Source: Blepharisma japonicum
Lineage: Eukaryota > Ciliophora > Heterotrichea > Heterotrichida > Blepharismidae
Direction of reading: 5' to 3'
Assembly: GCA_949751835.1 (NCBI GenBank)
Contig: CATKHK010000094.1
Coordinates: forward strand, 62,001-126,000
DNA: 64,000 nucleotides
The position numbers and the translations under genes are program-made. Position 1 is the stretch's first letter, and each line of letters starts with the position of its first letter. The notes beneath the pieces were generated by a model. That model did no database searches. It had not been told where the DNA came from and worked only from the letters and a program-made list of their open reading frames with translations. This document shows positions 19,304 through 29,914 of the stretch, piece after piece.

Positions 19304-20638
19304 ATGCAAACCCCAAAGAAATCTTTTAACACTCCTCCTCACTTCAGATTGGCGAAATCCACAGGATCCAAAAGTTCTCCTATGGTAGACGACGGTGGCC
19401 GCTTCATTCCTAACCGAATCGCTTCGAATTTAAAGCAAGCTTTTGAAAAAGCTGATAGGGAGTCAGACGAAAATATTCAAAATGATGAGCGATCCCAAAT
19501 CTACTCAGGCTTAGTCTACAACCAGCTTTTCGGTATGAATCTCGAAAACCTCGATACCCAGCACAAAGTATTCCGATACAAACCAAGTGTTACAGCTAGC
19601 CCCGAAAACAAAGAAAACATGCCTCTATTTCCTATGTTTCAACCCCAGGAAATAATTTCAGAGTCCCCTCGGAAGTTATCGAAAGATCCTTATAAAATTC
19701 TAGATGCCCCTCGTCTAAAAGACGATTTTTATAATGATGTTGTAGACTGGTCTAGTCTAGATTTGTTAGCGGTAGGACTTGAATCTCAAGTTTATATATG
19801 GAATGCGGCGAGTTGTAAAGTGTCTGTTTTAACAGATATTCGGCCTGATAATGTGACATCCTTGAACTGGGATGCCAGTGGTAAGCATATCGCTGTAGGA
19901 ACTGATACAGGGAAATTGAAAATATATGATATACAGAGAGCTTCACTAGTACAAGATATACCCACCCAAGACTCAAGGATTGGGACAATTAATTGGAATT
20001 TAAATGTAGTGACTGTAGGAGCAAGGGATGGATTCATTATACATAGAGATGTCAGATCTAATGAAGCTTGCTCAAGATTCCAAGCCCACAGACAAGAAGT
20101 ATGTGGAATCAGATGGTCACCAGATGGACAGTATCTTGCATCAGGTGGAAATGATAACAGACTTATGATATGGACGCCTCTTAGTGCAAATCCGATTGGA
20201 TCACTCAGAGGACATCAAGCAGCAGTCAAAGCTATTGACTGGTCTCCTCATCAACAAGGGATTCTTGCCTCAGGAGGCGGGACATCAGATAAAACATTAA
20301 GGTTTTGGAATACTTTTACAATGGAGCAGCTTTCTTGTACAGACACCAACTCTCAGGTCTGTAACATGAAATTTTCAAAAAATTCCCAAGAACTTGTAAC
20401 AACCCATGGATTTTCGCAAAATCAAATTATCGTGTGGAAATACCCACATCTGCAACAAGTTGGAGTCCTGACTGGACACTCAAGCAGAGTTTTGTACCTT
20501 TCAATGTCGCCGAATCATGAAAATATTGTGACTGGAGCTGGAGATGAAACCTTAAGGTTCTGGAAACTATTTCCAAAACATGAGGAAAGTGAACAATCAA
20601 GCAATTTGATGATTTTGAATGTGAATAACCTAAGATAA
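19304..20638 (+). CDS. APC/C activator, CDC20/CDH1 (Fizzy) family
   Basis: A 444-residue protein. The N-terminal region has a C-box-like DGGRFIPNR (residues 30-38) for binding the anaphase-promoting complex and a KEN box (103-105). Next come the family's pre-propeller signature ('DDFYNDVVDWSSLDLLAVGL') and a seven-bladed WD40 propeller ('RWSPDGQYLASGGNDN', 'LRGHQAAVKAIDWSP', 'LTGHSSRVLYLSMSP'). The protein ends LR, close to the usual IR tail. The C-box favours the CDH1/FZR side. All Trp codons are TGG. An upstream ATG at 19235 is in frame but adds atypical sequence; the ATG at 19304 is preferred. Confidence 0.93.
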   Translation: MQTPKKSFNTPPHFRLAKSTGSKSSPMVDDGGRFIPNRIASNLKQAFEKADRESDENIQNDERSQIYSGLVYNQLFGMNLENLDTQHKVFRYKPSVTASPENKENMPLFPMFQPQEIISESPRKLSKDPYKILDAPRLKDDFYNDVVDWSSLDLLAVGLESQVYIWNAASCKVSVLTDIRPDNVTSLNWDASGKHIAVGTDTGKLKIYDIQRASLVQDIPTQDSRIGTINWNLNVVTVGARDGFIIHRDVRSNEACSRFQAHRQEVCGIRWSPDGQYLASGGNDNRLMIWTPLSANPIGSLRGHQAAVKAIDWSPHQQGILASGGGTSDKTLRFWNTFTMEQLSCTDTNSQVCNMKFSKNSQELVTTHGFSQNQIIVWKYPHLQQVGVLTGHSSRVLYLSMSPNHENIVTGAGDETLRFWKLFPKHEESEQSSNLMILNVNNLR

Positions 20639-20653
20639 TTTATGAAATTAATT

Positions 20654-21253
20654 TTAGCATATTGGAGGAAGTTTAAAAGCTCTTCTAACAGGGAATAGTT
20701 CTTTTCTAGGAGAAATAAAGTGTATCCCTTTGCTATCATAAATGTAATGGGGAATATTTTCTTCAATTTTTAGATAGCTTTGGTCCTCTTTTATGCCAGA
20801 AAATTTTTCCTTGATTATTTTTGTAACACCTAATTCCATAATTTGCTGCTGGATTTCTAATAAGTTGTGCCTTGCAAAATCGTTTTTATTTGTGAGAAGC
20901 TCTAATTTTTGGAAATCTGATTCAAAGGAATCTGTTGATAGAGATATTTGAATTTGTTTTGGAGAAAATGGCTCTTGAGAGCTGCAGGAGATTTTTGGAA
21001 ACTTTTGGGGCTCAGTTGATTTAGTTTCATTTCTTAAAAAATTTAAATCTTCTCGTTTTTTGAGGACTGAAAAACTTCTTGAGGATGGAGTTTGCAGTGG
21101 AAATGTCATTTGTCGCTTAATTTTGCTTTGACTCCCTTCTAAGTGTCTTTCTTGCTTTGGGTACTCTTGAAAGTGCTTATTAGCTATTCAAGCTATTTTT
21201 CGCTTTGCATTCGACTTTTCTGTGGAACTAGAATGCTTAAGCGATGATTTCAT
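20654..21253 (-). CDS. Unknown basic/serine-rich protein
   Basis: A 199-residue frame from the ATG at 21251-21253, including one TGA=Trp (KIAWIANKHF). It is rich in Ser, Lys, Gln and Phe, with no transmembrane helix or recognisable domain, and is probably disordered. It is convergent with the CDC20/CDH1 gene, with 15 bp between stops. Confidence 0.62.
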
Positions 21254-21643
21254 TATTTGTTAGGAGATAAACATGATAAACACTTATAGTCTTTTAAGAT
21301 TTGAAATCAGAAGATTGAATTTTAAAATTATTTAAATTATTAGTTTTTTATTATTATAAAATAAGAGCCGCAAATAGGGCTTATTTTTGAATTCTAAGAT
21401 GATTAGGCTCAGTTAACCTAAGATAATATGTTATCCATTTTATCACTTTAAATGCCTATATGTTGTGCAATATTATATGCTTTTGTCTATATAAGTTATA
21501 TTTTTTATATATAATATTAAATAAAATATCAAAGATCTTCTATTGCAAATTCTGCGTTAATTTTTCTCTAATAAATCCTATAATATAATTATTTTCTGTT
21601 TGTACCTCTATATGTAAATAAATATTGTATTAAAAAACAACAA
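21254..21643. other. AT-rich intergenic region
   Basis: About 390 bp between divergent starts. It contains long A/T runs (e.g. 'tatattttttatatataa' near 21500). No gene or conserved element was recognised; presumably it is a bidirectional promoter region. Confidence 0.4.
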
Positions 21644-22381
21644 ATGGACAACACTTTGGATGAAAATAATATAAGTATTTCTATCAGTAATGACACAGAA
21701 ATAACACCTTATGATCCTTCAAGCACAGTTACACCTAGAAAAGACCATTGGAATTTACTTCGAAACGTACTCAGGGCTGTTACACTTTTCAGATGCCATG
21801 ATGTAATTTCTAGTCAAGACCCTGAACAGCTTGTAGGGGAAATTCAAAAAATCCCAACAGACTATGAGTATAGAAAAATACAATCAGAAAGGCGAGGGTC
21901 TTCAGCTTATTCAGTAGCACTAAATGATCTAAGAAGAGAACAGCGCTGATTTAATTGTCTTGAAAGAGGGACTCCTGAAGATATTGAGCATTTGAAAGAA
22001 GAAATTCAAAATGATCCATATAGATATTTAAGGATGAGTAATCATCCGCTATCATTATTAAATAAGAGAAACCGCCAAGGAATGACACCACTTTATTTAT
22101 CAAGTATGAACGGGAATTATGACATAGTAAAATTATTACTTGATAACGGTGCAGATCATCTTATTACATCAAGTATTGGAAGCGAAGAAGTTACATGTAT
22201 TGAAGTAGCAGCAAGATGGAGGCATGCACGAATAGTTGAACTATTAGCAACTAAAGAGTGGTCTAGCAACACACTCGACAAAGTTCTAAAAGAAAGTAAA
22301 TCACCTAGCGTGGAAAATATTGTAAGAAAAAGTACCAAAAATAAACCTTGCAAAAAAGCATGCTGCTTTGGCAAGTTTTAA
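21644..22381 (+). CDS. Ankyrin-repeat protein with C-terminal Cys cluster
   Basis: A 245-residue protein with one TGA=Trp (21947-21949) joining the halves. Residues about 135-200 form two ankyrin repeats ('RQGMTPLYLSSMNGNYDIVKLLLDNGAD', read in two blocks: G-x-T-P-L and V-x-L-L-L-x-x-G-A-D). The C-terminus ends KPCKKACCFGKF; the adjacent Cys residues next to Lys could be S-acylated and anchor the protein to membrane. The N-terminal 60 residues are Ser/Thr-rich and disordered. Specific role unknown. Confidence 0.78.
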
Positions 22382-22457
22382 ATATTTTTAATATGAAATA
22401 TAACAATCTGTGCAAATTTTAAATATTTTAATCTTGAAATATAAAATTCTGTAAAAA

Positions 22458-24371
22458 TTACATATCGTTTTTCGTTTCTGAATCTTGGTTTTTTATTATT
22501 GTTTTTTTAGGTTGTGAACGATATCTTGAAACTTCTCCTTCTTTTTGCTTGAGCTGAGTTTGCTGGCTTCTCACCATATCTTTTAAAATTGCTATCTCAT
22601 TATCTTTCATTTCTAGCTGTGCATTAACTGCTTTAAGCTCATCAGCTACAATGCTTCTTATTTTTGCATGCAGCTCCTGATGCTTCTTTTTCAATTCTTC
22701 TATTTCTTGTGACATTTTCATTTTTTCACCTTCTTTCCTTAGTAATTCAGTATCACGATTTCAGATATCAGCTTCTTGTGCTTTCATTTTAAATAAAATT
22801 TCTTTTAATTTTTCGTCTTTTTGAAGCATGGAAGTTTCCCAATCACTTTTTTCTTTTTCTAATGATGCTAATTTTTGTTTTGATGCTTTACCAGATGCTT
22901 CTAGCTGCCCATTTCTTTGGATATAAACTTCTTGCATGCTTTTGAGTTCATCTATTCTATGAGATAAGGATACAGATTGAGCTTGGGATTTGGATAATTC
23001 AAGCTCTCGGCTTTGGAGGGATTTTTTTAATTCAGATTGTTTTTGTTTGCTATTTCTTAATTCATCTTCGAGCTCTTTTATTTTAGAGTTCAGCTGATTT
23101 TCATTGATGATACTGGATTTTTTGTTTGAATCTAAATCATTTTCTAAATTTGCTATTCTGCCTTTTAAAGTGCCTTCTTGTGCTTTCATAAATTTATGTT
23201 CTCTTTCGGCATCTCTCAACTTTTCTTCCAGATTTCTTATATTTGTTTGAGCTTCTCTTAACCTATCAGCTTTTTCTTGTTCTTCTTGAATTTCTCTAGC
23301 TTGCAATTGTTTTTTTACTCTTTCAAGCTCTGCTAAAGTCATTTCCAGTGCTTTTTGTATGCTCTGAAGTTCTCCTTGATATGAAAATTCAGTTGTGTGA
23401 AGTTTATTCTCCAATTGCAGACATTTTTCTATTTCTCTTCTTAGTCTTTCTTCAATATCTTCAATTTTTATTCCTTGATCAGATATAAGCGTTTCCAACT
23501 TATTCTTGCTTGCTTGAGTTATTTCTAGCTCTTTTGTAACTAATTTAAGCTCTTTTTTTAGTTCAGAATTTTCTGCTGCCAATTCATCCAAATCTCCCTG
23601 GATTTCATCCATTTGCTGAGTTTTCAAGCGAGCTTGGAAAGACTCTTTATTAGATGCATCTAGCTGAGTGTGCAAAATATCTAATTTTTCATTTAAATCT
23701 GTATTAAGTTTCGACATTTCACTGATAATACTTGCAAGTCTTTTAGCATCTGTCTTTAAATCGTTTAGTTGGCCATCTTTTTGAAGAATTTCAGTTTTTC
23801 CAGCTTCAATAGATTCACTTAAGTTTTCATTATTCAATAAAAGCTGCTCTTTTTCTTTATATCATTTATTTTGTTCATCCTTCAGCACATTTTCTCCAAG
23901 TCTTATTTTTTCTTCAGCATTTTCTATCTCTATTTGAAGTTTCTTCCTTTCATCTTGAAGTTTTTCTATTAGCTGATCTTTCTGGCTGCTAGAAGTTTGA
24001 GAGCCAAATTCTTTTACTTTGGCATCTAGTACAATAACTCTATCATTTAAAACTTCAATTTGCCGATCTCTTACATAGATTTCGTCTTCAAGTCGTTTTA
24101 ATTTTTCTTGGATTTCTGACTCTCCAGGTTTATCTGATAGCTGTGATATTAATCTTTGTCTTGATCTTATTTCTGCTTTTAGTCCAGCTAGAGCACTTTC
24201 TTTTTCTTTTATCTCAAATTCCAATCTTGAATTATAATCCCGCTGCCTATCTGGGAGCTGAATTCTAGGCTTTTCATCAATTAATCTTTCAGAGGCACAC
24301 TCTTCTAAGGTTGAATTTTCTTCTGATTCTCTATGGACTGGAGTTTTAGATGTAATTTTGCCTCTTCTCAT
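22458..24371 (-). CDS. Long coiled-coil protein
   Basis: A 637-residue protein; two TGA=Trp codons join three blocks into one frame. From about residue 45 to 600 it is continuous heptad coiled coil (Leu, Glu, Lys, Gln rich; e.g. LEEKLRDAEREHKFM), with a short basic head (MRRGKITSKTPVHRESEE) and a basic tail. Such proteins in ciliates are commonly cytoskeletal, basal-body or Golgi-tethering. No family-specific motif was seen. A similar but longer protein is encoded at 33618-36839. Confidence 0.78.
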
Positions 24372-24516
24372 GATTTATTTCAAAATAGAAATTATTTAAT
24401 TACCAATATATCTATTTATATATAATTTTGGAGACTAAATATTAGAAGAGGGCTCTCTTTCACAATGGTTTTCTGGAGTTCATTAAATAAAAAATTCAAA
24501 AATAAAATAAAAATAC

Positions 24517-26797
24517 ATGGTCGATCATTTCATTAAAGAACTAAAAGAAAAAGAATCTCTACTAGACACACGTAAGAAATATCCAGGACTTCTTGAGTGG
24601 GTTAAAAAAATCCACCCTGCAAACCAATATGTTAGAAAAAACTTTACAGATCCCAATTATGAAAGCCAAGTCTTAAACAGAGTAACACTTATGGAAGAAC
24701 AATAAAATGGCTGCATATCGCAAGAATCTTGTCTCAGATATTCTTGGAAAAAGCCAAACCCCCTCGCTAGTTTCATCTTCTGCTAAAGTGAAGAGAACTT
24801 GAATTTCCAAATCTAAATCAGGAAAAGAAGTAATTAAGCAGAGAGAAATGGAAATAATTCAGCAAATAAAATTTGATGCAAACTCCAACCCTTCTTCCCT
24901 ACTGCAAACAGGATTGTATTCATATAAAGGAATCGCTGAAATTGCATCACATAGTAAAATCTATACAAATATGCCTGAAACACTTATCTTTGGATATGGC
25001 TTTGAAAGTCCTACGCTGTTATACACAAATGATGAAGGGGTGCTTCAAGTTCAGCAAAGGCTACTACCTCCTCAAATTGATATACTTATACAAATTTTGG
25101 AAACATGGAGATTTAGTAACCATAGTGGTGTTGTTTGCCCTTTATGCATAATTATTGCTCCTAATAGCCAATTTAATAGAATTTTAATGAGAGAAAGTGA
25201 GCTGAAATATGAAATAAAAAATGCACATAAAACGGATTTAATTGTACAGAGGTATGTTTTACCAAAAGGGAGAAAATCATGCAAAATCAGAATAGTGTGA
25301 ACTGATAAAGAAACAAAAGTGTACAAAATTACAAATATTGAAAGGCTTGATGGAAAAAAGGAGCACAATCCTTTAGATAGTGTTTATTATTATACCAAAG
25401 TGAATGATATAAGAAAAAAGTATGGAAACGAGAGAGTTCCGCTTACAAACCATATAAAAGTTAGCGTAAAAAATCAAGAGCAGTACAATAAAGCATTAGA
25501 AAATGTAGAGATATTGATAATGAATGAAAAAAACCATGAAATGAGAGTAAAATCAATGACCCATTTAAATGATCAAAAAACAAAAGATTTAGAAAAATTG
25601 GAACTTGACTTTGACATCACAGATGATAAATCGAAAAAAATATCATCAAAATTTCTTGATACTTCTATGGGATTTTATGACCATTTTAAATGAGATCATT
25701 CATCAACCCCAAAAGTTCCAATTAAGCCATCTAGTGCTATTTACGCTGAAAAAAATGCTGATGAAGATTTAATTACTTATATAAAAGAGTCACTACCTAG
25801 CTCTCCTCCTCAAGTTCCTTTAAAAAAACTTTATCACAGCTTATCAAAAGTAACTCGCAATGAAGACGAAGAAGATTTTCCATTTGATGGAAGCCAATTA
25901 TCTAATTATTTTGCAAATAAATTAAGAAACATGTATTGCACTGATTTCAGCAACCCTGAAAAGTCAGTAATATATGAGATGAAAACTCTCAAAAGCTATG
26001 ACAAAGCTATAAAGCAGCTTCACGAAATAAGAAAAGGAATCAACGCCTCTTTATTATCCAAAGAAAATCAAAGGCTTAACCAGCTCGTCCTGGATTTCGC
26101 TGAAGACCAATTCAATAATTTTTATTTTTTAAAAATAAAAGCTTTTCATTGTGAACAAAAAATCCATAAAAGCTTGCAGCTGAAAGGGAAAAGTTTAAAT
26201 TTTATTTGTCAAGGTGAGCATTGCTCTAATTTAATTTCAGATTCTCAGTCTGATTCCTTCAATATCCCAGGTGACCAAGATAAAAGTGGGAAATTCATGA
26301 TTTTGCGAGGAGCGATGATAGAAGATAAAAATGAAGAAAAAGAATTATCAAGTATGCTAAATCCTAGGCTTTATGAAAGAGTCCCTGTGTGTCGAAATTG
26401 CTATAAAACTTATACATTAAAAGATAAAGGAAATTTATCTCAGTATCAAAAAGCAGTTAGAGCAGCTAAGCATAAAGAAATGAAGCAAAAGCAAATTGAT
26501 GATTTATTGGAAGAAATTAATCCACAAGCAGCTCCAAAAATCTCAGAGAACTTGACACATAGTTTTTTACTGAAAAGAAGTGAATCGATGCCATTTAGAA
26601 ATCAAACTGCAACTTTAAAACGTGATTTTTCACAGCCTAAATTGCGACCTAAAATTAGAAAAAGGAAAACAGTGAAATCAACACCGTCTTCAACTAAAAG
26701 CAGCTTCCTCAAAAAGAAAATGATTGAAATCAATAATATTACAAGTGAGCTAGGCTTTTTAGATTCTTCGCATCTTAATAAAACATCTGTAATATAA
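24517..26797 (+). CDS. Large ciliate-type protein of unknown function, two exons
   Basis: A 754-residue protein. Taken as written, a 62-residue frame ends 1 nt before the next ATG. A 16-nt intron at 24682-24697 joins them in frame instead (AACAGA | AACAAT), which is preferred. TGA=Trp codons join the rest. There is no transmembrane segment. The C-terminal half has a possible zinc-binding set (ICQGEHC near residue 480, VCRNC near 560), then Lys/Arg-rich disorder (KIRKRKTVKSTPSS). The N-terminal half contains a globular region (MPETLIFGYGFESPTLLY). The layout, with paired CxxC-like elements, suggests a scaffold or axonemal protein, but I recognise no family. Confidence 0.68.
24682..24697 (+). 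other. 16-nt intron joining the small first exon to the large frame
   Basis: It reads GTAACACTTATGGAAG. Excision moves the frame by one, past the TAA at 24703-24705, and merges two frames otherwise separated by 1 nt. Position 10 is A. It is less certain than the others because both frames are open without it. Confidence 0.68.
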
Positions 26798-26878
26798 ATA
26801 AAATTAGGAATTTTTTTTTTAAATTTGCTACTTACTAAAAATTATTAAAAATTCATTAGAATTAATATTTAACAAAAA

Positions 26879-27451
26879 ATGATATTAAGAAGGGCATTTG
26901 TATTCACATATCCATGCCCTCGAAAAATGAGAGAAATTGTGAAACTTTCACTTATTGAGAAGGAAGAGCCTTCAGAAATTAAAAGAATATGAAATGAATA
27001 TCATCTAAATCGTCAAAATAATGTGTCTACAGTAATTACAGCTCATCAATATGATTTACTTATTAGAAGGTCCAAGGCTTCACCAATTTTTATTTTCCCA
27101 CTAAAAAGAAAAGCAGGCCACTTTGTTCTAGTTTCACAAGCACAAGAAAAGTCTAATTTATTAACGTATTTAGAAGATTTTAAGAAAAATCCAGCCACAG
27201 CAACTCCTTACTTTGTATTGACATTATTTGACGAGCTTTTGCCAAAGAAAGGAATAGTTCCAGTAAGAGGCGACATTGTGGATTTTTTAATTTCAAAGCC
27301 TGAGGCTGATCTGCTGTTAAAAGCATTTTTAGCACATTATATAGAAGGAGGATTATATGAAGAAACTGTGCAAATTTTTAATCATGATCCCAACAATTTC
27401 AATCATCAAAAATACGTTGATAATTTCTTTAATAGATTTTCAACACAATAA
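26879..27451 (+). CDS. ATP11: F1-ATPase assembly factor ATP11/ATPAF1
   Basis: A 190-residue protein, including one TGA=Trp (RIWNEYH). It matches the ATP11 family: the start of the conserved core 'IKRIWNEYH', 'TVITAHQYDLL', 'SPIFIFPLKRKAGHFVLVSQ' and 'ATPYFVLTLFDEL', followed by the 'GIVPVRGDI' segment. Family members bind free F1 beta subunit in the mitochondrial matrix and prevent its aggregation. The N-terminus (MILRRAFVFTYPCPRK) is short, basic and hydrophobic, and could serve as a presequence. The shortness against yeast Atp11 reflects a missing N-terminal extension. Confidence 0.85.
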
Positions 27452-27567
27452 ATAATAGCTAATCTACTATAAGGAGTTTATTTCGGGCTTTGCAATAATA
27501 TATTTCAGGATATATTTAATAGTTTTCAAATCTTAATTTAATGAAGCTCTTAATTAATTTGACCATT

Positions 27568-28596
27568 TTAAACTGATGTAAGAACTGTCCTAAGCATAGA
27601 TAAAGCGATTTTCACTTCATTTCTTGAGCCATGTTTCGCGTCTATTTCTTGCAAAATATTTATTAGCCCCGTATTTCTTAATAGATGTATAGATTGTGTA
27701 TTCATTTGATCATCATCAAGCTAAATAATTATTACCAAAATTAAATCCATCATTCCTTGCAATATTTCCAAAATTCCTGTGGGATCCGACTCGCATTTTT
27801 TAATTAATCTCAATAAAGCCTCAACATACCCTTTAGCTATAAATTCTCTTTGTGCAGCAAAGTTTTTAAAATAAATATTCCTACATATTCTTGCTGCAGT
27901 AGAAGCTCTTATCGTTTTCGCATCATAAATACATTTTCTTAAAGCATCAAATGCATATTTTCTTAATAGATGTTTGCGAATTTTTTTGCTTTTTTCAGAT
28001 AGAAATGACAAGGCTAGTAAACAATTATCAATTTGTGCTGGCTCAATAGTTTTGACTCCATCTAACAAGATGTCTAGAATTTTGCTTTTAATGATTTCTT
28101 TATAGTCTTCTTCAGTAAATTTATTTTCTGAAGAGATCATGCCAATCCTCATAGCTGTCAAAGAACTCATTGTTGTTGGATTTGTGGCCCATGGATGAAT
28201 TTCAGCTTCACCTACACTTATAGGAATATTAGTTTCTAATAAGATTTCAAGTTCTTTTATACTTTTGGCTTCTGAAATTTTATCTATAGATGTGCTTAAT
28301 CCTTTATTGCCTGCGCCACCTGATTTTATCTTTTCAAAGCCTTTTTTTATGTCATTTAATAATACAGGCTCAGAAATATAAAATAAACCTATTGTTCTAA
28401 TAAAATAATACCCAAAACTCCGAGCGAAGTTTGGGTATAGGTTTCTTTCAAGGAAAGTCAAAATTCCTAAATTCATTCAATAAATCAGCCACTTTCGTTT
28501 GTATTCTTTCCAAGCAATCATGGTATTCCTTATTGGACGAACCCAAACAATGATAAGTCCACTGATTATGAATAAAACTAGGAAAATCTCTTCCAT
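27568..28596 (-). CDS. Membrane-anchored helical-repeat (ARM-like) protein
   Basis: A 337-residue protein with a hydrophobic N-terminal signal-anchor (EEIFLVLFIISGLIIVWV). A soluble, helix-rich part follows, resembling armadillo/HEAT repeats ('DNCLLALSFLSEKSKKIRKH', 'VEALLRLIKKCESDPTGIL'). Trp codons include TGA. A 15-nt intron at 27721-27735 removes an in-frame TAG and adds a 50-residue last exon. It is convergent with the ATP11 gene, 116 bp between stops. No specific family; a role as an outer-membrane adaptor is inferred from layout only. Confidence 0.7.
27721..27735 (-). other. 15-nt intron in the ARM-like gene
   Basis: On the minus strand it reads GTAATAATTATTTAG. It includes the in-frame TAG; joining gives ATT TTG | CTT GAT and opens about 50 codons. 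Position 10 is A. Confidence 0.85.
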
Positions 28597-28963
28597 TTTA
28601 TTATCTTATTTTAGAATTTAATGCGAAGCTTCTATGAATTCATTTTGAAAGTGAGAATTTAAAAATTTTTAGATAAGTAATTTTTTATAATCCAAATAGC
28701 AATTTATTGGTTTTAAACAATAAGATTATTTTTTTGTTCAATAAAAAAGAATTTTATTGTGACCTCTATAACTAAGTTTAAACTTAGTTCTTAAGCTAAG
28801 CTTAATTTTTGAAATTGCAGCTTTCTCCTTATTCAGTATCCTTATTCTTTATATTTCACGTATTTTCTAAATTTCTCATTAATTTGCGATCACAGAAACT
28901 TCATTTTTTTATGATTTCTGTTAATAGAGAAATATAGAATAATAAGGTTTTATCTGTAAAAAT
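28597..28963. other. Intergenic region with palindromes
   Basis: About 370 bp between two divergent genes. It contains a perfect 20-bp palindrome (28770-28789) followed at once by a second inverted repeat, TTAAGC-TAA-GCTTAA. Otherwise it is AT-rich, with a run of Ts and no recognisable gene. Confidence 0.55.
28770..28789. promoter_or_regulatory. Perfect 20-bp palindrome, possible regulatory site
   Basis: It reads aactaagtttaaacttagtt, a perfect inverted repeat, followed by TTAAGC-TAA-GCTTAA. It lies between divergent promoters, a place where a dimeric transcription factor could bind. AT-rich composition raises the chance of random palindromes, so the role is speculative. Confidence 0.35.
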
Positions 28964-29902
28964 ATGCTTAGTGAAGAGACTTCAACCTGCTCTGAAACCT
29001 GTTCAGACAAATCATCCCCTATCACTCAATGTATTGAAATGGACCAAGAATTCAATACATCATTCATCATGATTCCATCCCCAATGAGCCAAATTGACTC
29101 CCTATCAATTTCCTCAATCGAAAATTCCGCCTGTGGTAAAAAGAAAGCTGGAAGAAAAACCTCAGAAGACACTCTCATTTTAGGCTCTTTCTTGAGGATT
29201 CAAGGCAAAAAGCCACCCAAAAAAGAGTACCTGAGATGTCAGCTCATCCGAGGACACAAAAGAATAATCAGGAATATCGCGAACAATATAATCCCAAAGA
29301 AAACTTTAAACCAAATTCACACCTCAAGAGAAAGCTTTAATTCCTACGACAAATTGAAACAATGCTACGATAAAAACAAAGAAGTGCTTCAAATAGTCTG
29401 CAAAACGGAGCAAGGACCTAAGACAGATGGTCAAACAAAAAGACAAAAATTGGAAGAAAAAAATCAAGATCTCAGTAAAAGTTTCAATAATACCTACTGC
29501 AAGTCCTATTTCGAAAGCAATGAAGTGCGAGAATCCTATCAGTTGTACATAGATTATTTATTTTCAACCGACAGCCCAAGTGAGCTTTGTAAAAAGTTCA
29601 AGTTCAGCTGCTGTCAAACAATGCACACTACTGAATGTATCATTAAGTGGAACACACTACGATATTATATCAGTAACAAAATGCTAGTTGATTTAGGAGT
29701 TAGGCCATGGGAATACAGAAAAGTTACACTTATAAGTGAAGAACCAGAAGTAATTGAAAAACCACCTCATGTTCGACAAATAGAGCGAGAAATATTAGAG
29801 CGATCAAAGCAGTTAGAATTAGCAAAGCCAATAGAAATTGACAGCCAAATAGCTAACCCTCATTGGTTTCGTCCAGTGTTAATTAATAGAACAATTTTTT
29901 AA
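28964..29902 (+). CDS. Unknown nuclear-type protein
   Basis: A 312-residue protein. The N-terminal 60 residues are Ser/Thr/Cys-rich and acidic. A GKKKAGRKTSED segment resembles an AT-hook or nuclear localisation signal. The region about residues 185-265 looks globular, with several Cys (CKKFKFSCCQTMHTTECI) that might bind metal. No family was identified. A single exon, with no TGA needed; its stop lies 12 nt before the start of the channel gene at 29915. Confidence 0.65.
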   Translation: MLSEETSTCSETCSDKSSPITQCIEMDQEFNTSFIMIPSPMSQIDSLSISSIENSACGKKKAGRKTSEDTLILGSFLRIQGKKPPKKEYLRCQLIRGHKRIIRNIANNIIPKKTLNQIHTSRESFNSYDKLKQCYDKNKEVLQIVCKTEQGPKTDGQTKRQKLEEKNQDLSKSFNNTYCKSYFESNEVRESYQLYIDYLFSTDSPSELCKKFKFSCCQTMHTTECIIKWNTLRYYISNKMLVDLGVRPWEYRKVTLISEEPEVIEKPPHVRQIEREILERSKQLELAKPIEIDSQIANPHWFRPVLINRTIF

Positions 29903-29914
29903 ACAAATTAAGAT

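Noticed and set aside
24517-24705. Independent 62-residue gene
   Set aside because: Joining it by a 16-nt intron to the following frame fits the local intron pattern better than two genes 1 nt apart; kept as an open question in the findings.
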